Position numbers and translations under genes: made by a program
From: Plantago ovata
Lineage: Eukaryota; Streptophyta; Magnoliopsida; Lamiales; Plantaginaceae
Reading direction: 5' to 3'
NCBI GenBank assembly: GCA_028274465.1
Contig: CM051456.1
Coordinates: forward strand, 85,050,753 to 85,114,752
Length of the DNA: 64,000 nucleotides
Shown: positions 30,438-40,000 of the stretch, in pieces
How the letters are laid out: each line of letters opens with the position of its first letter
How positions within the stretch are numbered: the stretch's first letter is position 1
The notes under the pieces: generated by a model
Databases searched by the model: none
What the model was told of the DNA's origin: nothing
The model's input: only the letters and a program-made list of their open reading frames with translations

Positions 30438-32308
30438 CCTTTTGATTCGCAGTTCGTTTCCCGTTTTCGTTCAGTCCCGTACGCGTGCTATTGTCCGGTT
30501 TCGATCTATTCCAGTCTGTTCTCTCTGTCTGGTTCCACCGAAGGTAGTACTCTGTTTCCTTTTTCGTTTTCTTCCTTCCCCTGTTATTCCTATTTTACCC
30601 CTGCTGCCTTTGACCTCGTATTTGAACCGAGAACCGGGACCTAGGATAGTTGTTGTTGTTGTTGTTGGACTATTGATTCGTTGTTTGACCTCGTATGTTG
30701 ACGTGTTGGACTTGTTTGATTTCGAAAAGCTGACTGGACCTTAGTGTATTCTCTGAACCTTGAGGACTTGTTTGAGTATCGTGGAATTTGAAAGGACCTT
30801 TTTGCAAATTGTCTTTGACCGTGTTGACTGAGGACTAATTTGAAAGACTGTTTTATTTTTGAGGACTGTAGTGCAAGTGTAAAGGGCATTTGGACTTGAT
30901 TGTTTTCTGAAAACAAAAAGGACTTTTCTGCAATTACTATGCGATGGTAGTTTGGTAATTTTACTGTGCTGGACAAAACTGTTAAAAAAATTTCGCTAAG
31001 GACTGTTTTGGAAGTTGTGGAAAGTGTAGTATTGTTTTGCAATTTACCTCTGAGGGTACTTTAGTAATTTCCAGAGAGTAAAAGAGTGTTTTCTGAAAAC
31101 TACCCAACTTAAATAGTTTATGTCTTGTTGCTTTGTAACTGTTGACTTGCTAGCTGAGTTGGTTAGGTATTCTTTGACTAACTTAGAGGTCCCGAGTTCA
31201 AACCCTACCTTAGCCCTTCTGCTACCTCTCTTTGTTTTGTCTTTCGATTCGACTCTAGATGGTAACACTGGGTTATGTTTAGGTTCTTTGTTGTTCGATG
31301 CGCCGTCATTCAAGTCTTGATTCCGTGATCTAGTGCTTAACTCTCTAAGGTGAGTGTTCACCCCAAAACTTATCTATTTGCGAAAAACTGGAAGGCTATG
31401 TGATAACTTGTATCTATTAATATATGTCTGTTATATCGTATGCTTCCGCGTAAAAGTAACTAAGTCCTAAGTATGGCTATTTACTTATCTTTGTTTGTTG
31501 CTACTGTGTTCTGGATTAACTCTTCTTCAGGAACACTTCTCGATGTTTCGAGATTTGATTATTATTATCTGTTTGTTCTGTATCTGTATCTGTTCTGTCT
31601 GTTTCTGTGTGACCGGTCGATTAGGTCGAATTAGGTAGGCTTGGGTAGTGAGGACTATCGAGTTTGCTTGGTTATTGCCTAGTCTAATCCATTTTAGGCG
31701 CGAGGCAGAAGTCGTTGAGATCTATTAGGGTCGTAGGTTCTGTTTCCCCAAAGTACACGGGGGTTTTTGTTTATGTCCGGAGTTGTATACCCTCTGGAGG
31801 GAGCTATAAGGGCAATCTGGGAGTAGGAGTAACAAGGCGGGCTGCACCAACGGACTTCGACTTATCTGTTCTGTCTTTCTGTTATGTTATCTGTTCTGTT
31901 TGCTATTTTATCTGCTGCAAATGATTTTGTTTTCAAACTGTTTACTTTTCTTTTGTTACCTTAGAACCTCACTGAGATCCTTTATCTCACGCTCTCTTTG
32001 TTTTCAAAAATTCCTTCCTTCCAGATACTACTGAGGATGCACGCGAGTAGGATGCCAACGACTGAGAGAAGGGTCTGGGATGTCTCTGGGGATTTGATTT
32101 TAAATTAAGAAGATGAAACTTTTTACTTTCTTCACTAGTCGTTATTCTATTTTGACTTCTAAGTTACCGTTGGATTTTACTTGATTATGTTAGCGTTGTG
32201 GTGCCAAATATTGTTATGACATTTATTGTCGACCGTTACTTTTAAAATTATTTCGAATTTTCTCTTTTCATGAAATTTATTTGTTTTTAAAAAATCGGTA
32301 CCATTACA
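30438..32308 (+). repeat. Truncated 5' LTR of chromovirus B
   Basis: Corresponds to 6052-7917 of LTR A; the first part of the LTR is absent. Ends ACCATTACA before the primer site. Carries the tRNA-like segment. Confidence 0.9.
31151..31205 (+). other. tRNA-like A-box/B-box segment, LTR B left
   Basis: TAGCTGAGTTGG (31151-31162) and AGTTCAAACCC (31195-31205); same arrangement as at 6770-6824. Confidence 0.6.
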
Positions 32309-32310
32309 GT

Positions 32311-32322
32311 TGGTATCAGAGC
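32311..32322 (+). other. Primer-binding site of chromovirus B
   Basis: TGGTATCAGAGC, complementary to the 3' end of initiator Met tRNA, three bases after the LTR end. Confidence 0.88.
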
Positions 32323-32573
32323 TTGAGTTCAAACTCGAGCTTGCTAGGATAGGATCTTTTGACCTTTGGGGTGTGTGTGAGGGTCCGAGTCGCTGGTTAG
32401 GTCTTGCATTTTCTTTTACTTTTCGGATCCGAGTTTTAAACTGTTTCTCCATCTTCTCTATTCTGATCCGGACGTCTTTCTGATCCGTTTCTGAAATTAT
32501 TGAACTTCCGTGGATGCTTTTGATTTTGACGTAGTTATTAACTAGCTAAATACGCATGTGCTTACAGATAAGT

Positions 32574-33014
32574 ATGAGTACCGAAAAGAAAGTCATACGT
32601 TACTGCCTAGTCGAAGGGGAGTTTAACCCCTATACCACCGTCCCCGTCATTGGCATTTACCCTGGAAGCGTGATGGACAGGGTCGTTCGCGAACGAGACC
32701 ACTACTGGCTGGAAAACATGAAGCTTCAAGACAAAATGGCAACGAAGGATGTGGAGATCAGATTCCTTAAGATGGCTTTACGCGCCGCAAAGGAGAACTC
32801 CGGCTTTGTCTCGTTAACCACATCCAACCTAGGCACCAAGATTCGTAAGAGGAAAGATCGGAGGACGTTTCCCGATGGTTGCGGACCTTCACGTAGAGTG
32901 GAGGATGAGGAAGAACCCGAAGAAGTACACGAGGAGGACCCCTCTGAGGGAGAAGGAGAAGATGCACACGTACCCGAACGACGTTTCGAAGACGATATCG
33001 AGGACGTTTATTAG
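32574..33014 (+). CDS. Extra ORF upstream of gag in chromovirus B (146 codons, unknown function)
   Basis: Lies between the primer site and gag, 368 bases before the gag start. The start at 32574 (MSTEKK) is chosen over an earlier methionine because both visible copies keep it and it follows the splice-acceptor-like CTTACAG. The protein begins with a beta-like stretch (VIRYCLVEGEFNPY, VPVIGIYPGSV). A helical coiled-coil-like part (ERDHYWLENMKLQDKMATKD...) and a basic patch (KIRKRKDRR) follow, ending in a strongly acidic tail (EDEEEPEEVHEED). I recognise no domain. Standard Tekay elements are not usually described with such an ORF. It could be a separate accessory protein or an N-terminal Gag module. 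Confidence 0.65.
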   Translation: MSTEKKVIRYCLVEGEFNPYTTVPVIGIYPGSVMDRVVRERDHYWLENMKLQDKMATKDVEIRFLKMALRAAKENSGFVSLTTSNLGTKIRKRKDRRTFPDGCGPSRRVEDEEEPEEVHEEDPSEGEGEDAHVPERRFEDDIEDVY

Positions 33015-33381
33015 GATAGATGCCTTTTCGAACTCGTACCGAATATCCCCTTTTGCCAAGCAAGTTTTTTTTTTTAGTTCAGCCTAACTGAAACTGTTTA
33101 TGCTTTTCTGTTTACTTGACAATGTGGTTTTCTGTTTACTCGCTAAGACGAGTAGAGACTGGTTTTCCTTTGAATAAGTGCATGCTTGGTTTATTTGAGA
33201 CTACGTTAATTTCTTGATCTTACGTTTTATTTTTAAAGTTCAAGGCATGTTTTCCTTACTGCTCAGTTACATACCTGCTGTAGAAGATTAAGTACTTGCC
33301 TTAGTTCCTTTTTCTGTTCTTTTTCTAAGTTAGAAATTCGAGGTTGTTGAATCAACTGCTAAGTAGTGTCCTTTTGTTAGA
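33015..33381 (+). other. Spacer between the extra ORF and gag in chromovirus B
   Basis: AT- and T-rich, 367 bases; no gene. Its end (from 33322) is the sequence with which the window opens at position 1. Confidence 0.75.
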
Positions 33382-34489
33382 ATGAGTCGCAGAAACACTC
33401 GTGGAACCAGCAGCAATGGAAGTGGAGATGATCAACATGCTGAAAATGGAGACCAAGTGGACCGCATCATCGCCGCTTTGGGAAATTTCAGCGAAACCAT
33501 TCACCACGTTAGGGCACAACCTGTTCAGCCAGCTCCTCCGCCACCACCACCGATTCAGACCATCGATCAAGCTGCGGAACGTTTCACTCGATTCCATCCT
33601 GACAGGTTCGAGGGAACGCCTGATGCCCGTAAGGCTGAGCTCTGGTTAGAGAGTATGGAGAACTTATTCTCGATCCTGCACTATCCGGACGAGAGGAAAA
33701 TTGAGCTTGCAGCTTTCCAGTTCGTGGGAGCCGCCAGGAACTGGTGGAGGACCGTGAATGCAAGATGGAGGCAAGAGGAAGTTGCTCGCACCTGGGAGAA
33801 CTTCACCAAGGATTTCATGGACAAGTACGTGCCTCGCCTGGTCCGCGAGAACAGGAGAGATGAGTTCCAGGCTTTGGTGCAAGGCAACATGGATGTTGCC
33901 GACTACGACTCAGAATTTACCCGGCTATTGAAGTATGTGCCGCATTTTCAGAACAATGAACAGGAGAAGGTGCGCCACTTTGTGAAGGGTCTGAACTCTG
34001 AGATCCGGTACAGTTTGTTTGGGACCAACATGCCTACCTACCTCAAGGCTGTTGAACTCGCTTCCGAGGTAGAAAGTGGTCTATAAGAAATCAAGATGGC
34101 TGATAAGCCGTACTCCAGCAAGAGGAGCTACTCTAGTTCGTCTGGGAACCATGGAGGTGGAAGCCAATCTGGGTACAAGAGGGAGAGTCGCGGTGGGTAT
34201 CAAACTGGATATCAAGCACCACCGGCGAAGTATCCCCGTAATCAGCAGGACAACCGTTCCCGTAATGCCACTAGAGGGTCTGGGCAGTCATCCCAAGCAA
34301 GGAAAAACTGCAACTACTGTGGAGGAGTCAACCACGATGAGAACAACTGCTGGAAGAGACAAGGCTTGTGTTTAGCTTGTGGGAGCAAGGATCACAAGAT
34401 CAGCCAGTGTCCGAACCGTCATGCAATTGTCAAGGGAGGGAGACCAGGAGGCTATGCTCCGAGAAATGACGGAAAAGGTACTATGGCTA
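33382..34489 (+). pseudogene. gag region of chromovirus B (broken)
   Basis: Open over the first 234 codons: Asn/Gly-rich start, proline run, FTRFHPDRFEGTPDARKAELWLESME, and ARNWWRTVNARW of the retrotransposon-gag core. The Ser/Gly-rich linker and two CCHC knuckles (CNYCGGVNHDENNC; CLACGSKDHKISQC) follow at 34096-34490. About one break. It is cut at 34489 by the copia insertion, whose target duplication is GGCTA. Confidence 0.88.
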
Positions 34490-36565
34490 TGATAGTGTAT
34501 ATGTCCTAGAGACAGCCTTTACTAAGGGCATGGTGCCCTTATAGAGGGCATATATGTACTATTACACAGGTCAACGTAATATAATATATGTTTGTTGCAT
34601 TTTACTATTGAGTATCGCTTTCATATTTATATTACACCAGGCTGCAGCATGTCATATCTTTATTACTGTCTGTATTGATATTAAACATGTCCCCTCAGAT
34701 AGATGACCGATCACACAGTTAGTGGGAGCTATGTGAGTTATCATCTATCCCAAACTCTCCCTAGTCGTGGTTCATCTCGGATGTGGGGGTCTGAATGAAC
34801 CTGACAAGACTAGTATGCGTGGAGGTTATACTTGTTGGAGCAAGTGTGAGCAGATCCCACGGCCACGGAACGGATTGTTGGACAATCAAGGAACGTTCCC
34901 ATAACTGCGCATAGTTGTTCGAAGAAGCTTTATCGAATAATGGAAGTACCCACCGGACACTCCCATCGATGTATACTCTACACCGACGTGTCTATGGGAA
35001 CCGGTGAGTTGTCGAAGTGACGCCATTCGTCCTTTGTACTTGCAGGACTTTATCATCACATTTGTTGCCCCATATCCTTGGTGGACCCGTCGATGTCAGC
35101 TCTGAACAAGCAGTTGACCTAAGACACGATCCAGGATTATGGCTAAATACAAATGGGGGGTGATAAGTGATTCTGTGAAGGATTCATCTCTCAAGTGTTA
35201 GCACAGGAGAGCACTGCTCATAGTCTGCATAGTTGTGTTGGTAAAGTCACTGGCCAGTGCAAATGATATATTATGATGGTCATAAGTATATCTTAACCAA
35301 GCAACTCCCTGAGACGCCCGTGGATGTATTATTGGGATAGACACTTCATCGATCATAGATACATTCGAGCAAGTCAGATGAAGGGACGTTACCATCGCCG
35401 CGTTGAGCGCGACAGGCTTCGCAACGAAAGGGTTAAGCTTTGAGAAACCTCTCAAACGTCCTCACGTATTAATATTGCAAATGGAACCGTCTAGGAATTC
35501 CATGTTGCCTAGTCTAGGACTTGCTTAATACGGTGAGGCCCTATGGGTCACACTATGTGGTGATTCAGTCTATCAGAATATCCTTGAAGATGGAATCGCA
35601 ATTATTTGGAATTAATTGTGATTGATGGATTATAATTAATTTGGAATTAATTATAATATTTGGTGGCTCAATTAATGATTTGGAATTATTAATTGAATTG
35701 GCTAATTAATTGTATTTTATGTAAATACAATTAAAGATTATATTTTGGAAATATAATGGAGGTTTGATTAGAAAGGATATGTTAATTTAGAATTAACATA
35801 TGCACTTGGGCAAAATCTACTTGGTGTTTGAATTGCCTTAGAACTATAAGTGGGTCCCAAAATTGGGACCCACCTACTGTCCCTAGGGGCGCGCGCGCGC
35901 GCATGATGGATAAGGGGAAGGAGTTCGACTACTTCCTCTATTAGAAGTCCAAGGGATAAGTTAGATTTTCCTGATTGAGTTTTAATTTGATTGGGAATGA
36001 ATCTAGACTTGATATTGGTTTCCTTGTGCGATAAGAATTAGATTCTTATTCCTTTACGAAGTCTAATTGCTTATGCTTTAGGCTTCTATAGACTACTATA
36101 TATAGTGGACTATTAGAGAGCTTTACACACAGTTTTGAACACAATTATTCTACCCAGTTTTCTTAGAGAAAATAAAAGCTCTCCCCTCCTCCCTTAGCCA
36201 CCCACGCGCGCACCACCACCGGAGGAATTGCCGCCCCGTCTTCTTGGTCACATAAGGAATATCCTAGCATTCTTCCGATAGGCTGTTCATCCGTGGATAC
36301 CAAGGTTGAGGTTCTAGGAGCTGGAAACTAACTCTTATTGTCTTGCAGATATAAGGAGCATTGTAGATATCTTCGACTTCGACGAAGGAGAAGATACACC
36401 GGATTATTACGAAGACTTGGAAGCTGCTTTGGAAGTAAGGTTAGTCTTCTAATTGACGTGTTTATATATATACGACATATGCATAAGCAATTAACCTGTA
36501 TGTTAAGAAAATTTTTGAAATTCCGCTGCGTACCCTAGGGGTAACTCTGACCGTATTTTCCTACA
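34490..36565 (+). repeat. 5' LTR of the copia element
   Basis: 2,076 bases. Contains a (GC)n run near 35890, AT-rich repeats of AATTAAT type (35600-35720), a TATA box (36097-36104), a CT-rich leader, and an exon-like block (36350-36430). A minus-strand open frame of about 85 codons recurs in both LTRs only because the LTRs are near-identical. Confidence 0.93.
36097..36104 (+). promoter_or_regulatory. TATA box of the copia 5' LTR
   Basis: CTATATATAG context; same box at 44942-44949 in the 3' LTR. Confidence 0.65.
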
Positions 36566-36566
36566 G

Positions 36567-36578
36567 TGGTATCAGAGC
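36567..36578 (+). other. Primer-binding site of the copia element
   Basis: TGGTATCAGAGC, complementary to initiator Met tRNA, one base after the LTR. Confidence 0.88.
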
Positions 36579-36650
36579 GAGGTTAATTGATTACGTATAT
36601 ACGTATATATATTGTATGATTTTGTAGATATGTGGATGCAATTGATTCTA

Positions 36651-37713
36651 GGGAAATTTTCAGAATGAACCCCTGTTAGTGCACCTCATTTAATTTTTCC
36701 CCCTACTAGTTCAACAAATACGTTTTACCCCAATCGAGTTGACCAAGTCCAAAATTTTCTGAAAATGTGGCTAGCCAAACACTCCCTTAACTTATTTTAT
36801 TTTCTTTTTCCTTTTTCCTTTCATGTTTTAATTTTATTCTCTTTTTACTTTTATTATTTTTTATTTTTTTTTAAGTCCTCTTCTCCAGCTCCGGCACCGG
36901 AATTTTTTCCGGAGCTGCCGGAAAGTACAGCTCCGTTTGGAGCTTTTACAGCTCCAATCGAAGCTGTTAACAGCTCCAATCAGTTAAAAGCTCCGATTTG
37001 GAGCTTTCAAAAGCTCCGATCGGAGCTGTTTAAAGCTCCAATCGGAGAAGCTCCGATTGGACCTTTAGCTCCGATTGGAGCTTTAAACAGCTCCGATCGG
37101 AGCTTTTGAAAGTTCCAATTTGGAGCTTTTAACAGCTCCGGTTGGAGATGTTAAAAGCTCCGATCGGAGCTGTTTAAAGCTCCAATCGGAGAAGCTCCGA
37201 TTGGAGCTTTAAACAGCTCCGATCGGAGCTTTTGAAAGCTCCGATTCGGAGCTTTTAACAGCTCCGATTTGGAGCTTTCAAAAGCTCCGATCGGAGTTGT
37301 ATATTTAAATTTTTTTTGTTTTTTTTAATTTTTTTTTTCTTTTATAAATAATATGGAGTGAAATATGAATCAATAATTGTGTATGGATCATTTTATTATA
37401 ATATTTAAGAACATTTTGAGATTTAGATAACTAATGGGGGTTAATTTAAATAATTTATAGTCAATTTTGTAAAATAGAAAAATTTAGAGTCAAATATGTA
37501 ATAAAATAGAATTGAAGTTGTTTGGTTTTTTTGAAAACTAAAACTTAAATGAGGGTAAAATGGTACATTCCAAGCCTTAATTCGCTAAAAGTCAAGGTCG
37601 TGGGTTAAAATGTAATTGATTTGCACTAACAGGCGGTAATGCGTAGTTGTTGAACTAGTAGGGGCCAATGTGTAATTGATGAAACTAGCAGGGGATCTTG
37701 ATGCAAATTACCC
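36651..37713. mobile_element. Non-autonomous Mutator-like element with palindrome array
   Basis: 1,063-bp element in the copia leader. A perfect 9-bp target duplication TTGATTCTA lies at 36642-36650 and 37714-37722, the Mutator length. Long terminal inverted repeats of about 80 bases are diverged but readable throughout: GGGAAATTTTCAGAATGA (left) against GGGTAATTTGCATCAAGA (right, inward), with CCCCTACTAGTTCAACAA conserved in both. It has no transposase. The centre (36880-37300) is a tandem array of AGCTCCGATCGGAGCT-type palindromes. The open frame starting at 36765 crosses a T-rich tract and the array and is not credible as a gene. Confidence 0.92.
36930..37300. repeat. Array of AGCTCC...GGAGCT palindromes
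   Basis: About a dozen units built on AGCTCC(G/A)AT(C/T)GGAGCT joined by TTTAAAC, TTTTAACA or TTTCAAA linkers, so units pair at several scales. The largest is an inverted repeat with 38-base arms (37153-37190 and 37196-37233), perfect by eye, with a 5-base spacer. Confidence 0.85.
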
Positions 37714-37722
37714 TTGATTCTA

Positions 37723-38390
37723 TGATAAATTCGATTTTCAAAGTTTTGTTTTTTATATAAATTTAGAATTTATATTTTTCAAAAAAATAAATATGTATAT
37801 AAATATATATATATTTTTTCGAACGGGCCGCCTGCGCGACGCAGGCGGCGGCGGCGCCTGCACCGGGGGGACAGGTCCCGTCCCACGTTTTCTCAAAAAA
37901 AAAAAAAATTTATATATATTTTTGGGTTGGACCCAAAATCGAATTTTGAAAGTTTTGAGGATTGAATTTTATATTTGAAATATAAATATGATTTAATTGT
38001 AATTGTTTTAAACTAGAGGCGTTAAATTTAATTAGTATAAAGTTAAAGGGCTTATTTGTAATTTATCAATTTATTGTTTATTGCAAATTAGTCCTTCTAC
38101 TTTTGAATTTTATATTTAACACCTCCATGGTTTTTAAAATTACAATTAAGTCCTTCGGGTTTTCGAAAATCGCTACTTGGTCAATAGAATTTTCGAATAT
38201 TCAATCTAGTCCAAATTTTCAATTATTTCATAGAGATTATAAGTATGGGATTATAATTTTCATAATGAAATTATGAAGTCATTTGTCATCCACATAGGCT
38301 ACTACTTGTTTCATATGTTCAATATGCTATTGTTTGACAATGCATGTTTAAATACCATGTTTTTACATTCCGTTCGACCGCTATGCATGC
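37723..38390 (+). other. Copia leader, AT-rich part with a GC hairpin
   Basis: AT-rich non-coding leader. An isolated GC-rich insert at about 37820-37890 includes a perfect 10-bp stem GCCGCCTGCG/CGCAGGCGGC (37827-37849, loop CGA) between T- and A-runs. No gene. Confidence 0.7.
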
Positions 38391-38541
38391 GAGGGTAGGC
38401 GGCGCCCTCTTATATGTCGGACCACGTATTTATGTATGGGTAGGCGGCACCCATTATGTGCTTGACCGCGTTTAGAACTAGAATGGATAGGCGGCATCCA
38501 TTACGTGTAGACCGTTCATGCATGATGGGTAGGCGGCGCCC
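38391..38541 (+). ncRNA. Four-hairpin array with invariant loop in the copia leader RNA
   Basis: Four stem-loops at 38391-38409, 38436-38454, 38482-38502 and 38527-38541, spaced 45, 46 and 45 nt. The loop is AGGCGGC in all four. Stems differ but pair: GAGGGT/GCCCTC, ATGGGT/ACCCAT, AATGGAT/ATCCATT, GGGT/GCCC. Each hairpin is preceded by GACC 15-18 nt upstream (38376, 38420, 38464, 38510). The changes between copies are compensatory at three stem positions. It lies between primer site and gag, where packaging and dimerisation signals sit in retroelements; that role is inference. Confidence 0.75.
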
Positions 38542-39113
38542 TTATTTGTTTGTAGATGACTGATAACAACCCTCAAACTACAAGCCCCAACCAATATAAG
38601 TACAGAAATATATATATGTATGTATTTCTGAGATGCTTTCCATAGGGTGCTTTAATTCTGAACTTTCATTGCGTTTTCTTGTATTGGCGACCTCGTCTTA
38701 CAGACTCGCAGTAATCGTCAGATTAGAGTAAGCCTATGGTTATGACTTACTGCATATTGTATCTAGCAACCTCGATAGGTACAATATGTAGGGCATCAGG
38801 TTAAATTAGATTTAACAACCAAGAGTTGCGTGACGCAATTGGATAGTCTTACTAGTCCTACCGGTCATATTATGCTATGCGACCAGCCCCCGTTGGAGTA
38901 TGGCATAATATGGATTTGGATCTTGGCCACTACGGTAACTTGTTGGACATTACCCGTATGTTTGTTGTGGGGGCAAGCATATGTGAAAATAGTTGGAGCT
39001 AAACAGCTAAAGGACCTTGTTGTTTAGTTATGTTGACTGTGTATTTAGAAATGATATTTCAATAGTTGATTTATTGTTTTCGTTCTATATTATTTCTCCT
39101 TAGAATATTAGAT
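38542..39113 (+). other. Copia leader, last part before gag
   Basis: No gene or clear repeat; ends at the gag ATG (39114). A short open stretch at 38830-39027 is not recognisable. Confidence 0.65.
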
Positions 39114-40000
39114 ATGGCGAGTATCTCGCTCCGTGCTGTCTTGGAGAAGCAAATTTTAACCGGACCAAACTTCCTAGATTGGATCAGGAATATACGTTTG
39201 GTGCTGAGGTACGAAAAGATTGAGTACGTCTTGGACGAGGTCATTCCCGTGTGCCCCGAAAATTAGACTGCCAATGAGGTTGCTGCTTGGAATCAAGCCA
39301 ACAAGGCAAGGTCTCATAAGCATCTTGAGGATGCTAAGTCCGCGCAGTGTATTATGCTGGCGGCAATGAGCAATGAGCTGCAGAGGCAACATGAAAGCAT
39401 GTTGCCGTATGAGATGTTGAAACATCTTGAGTCGCTCTTTAAGATGACAGCTAGAAGTGTTGAATTTGATTTGATCAAAGACATACACAGATGCAAGCTC
39501 AGTGAAGGAGGGAACATGTCTGAGCATGTTCTCAAATGATTGGTCTCTTTGAAAAGCTTGTCGATGCCGGCGTTAAGCTAGAGAACAGATCATGGTGATC
39601 TTTGTCCTTCAATCATTGCCGAGTTCGTATTCGCAGTTCATCATTAATTACACGATGAATGCGAAGGACGTAACACTGCCTGAACTTCATAATCTGCTGA
39701 AGACATATGATCAAACTCTTCCTAAGAAGGAAAAGTCGATCATGCTTGTTGGGCAACCATCTAACCCAAACCCGAGAAACAAAGGTGTTAAGGGTAAGGG
39801 AAAGTCGAGAGCCAAGGCCAACACTTGGAGTGATAAGCCTAAGCGTCCGAACCAGAAAAGGAAGTTCAATAGAAGCGGAAGGGTGCGCACAGATGAATGT
39901 AAGCAGAAAGGACATTGGAAGAAAGATTGCCCTAAGCTTAGGGCAGATCAAGCCAAGAAGTCATCAGCTTCTGGCTCAGGTATGTTTGTTATTGAAATGA
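39114..40000 (+). pseudogene. gag region of the copia element (broken)
   Basis: Starts MASISLRAVLEKQILTG at 39114, with the WIRNIRLVLRYEK segment typical of Tork/Angela Gag. A UBN2-type central helical part follows, then a basic linker and a CX2CX4HX4C-like knuckle (KQKGHWKKDC, near 39900). About two breaks. It leads directly into protease. Confidence 0.85.

Noticed and set aside
35198-35455. Minus-strand open frame of 85 codons in the copia LTR, repeated at 44040-44303
   Set aside because: Repeated only because the LTRs are near-identical; no promoter, domain or homologue recognised.
36765-37109. 114-codon open frame in the copia leader
   Set aside because: Crosses a T-rich tract and the palindrome array of the Mutator-like element; no domain, composition artefact.
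36930-37300. CRISPR-like array from evenly spaced repeats
   Set aside because: Units are palindromes of variable sequence with no unique spacers, inside a Mutator-like element of a plant genome.
38391-38541. Simple minisatellite as the full explanation of the 45-base repeat
   Set aside because: The loop is constant while stem bases change in pairs; ordinary minisatellite divergence would not favour paired changes. It remains the null model to test.
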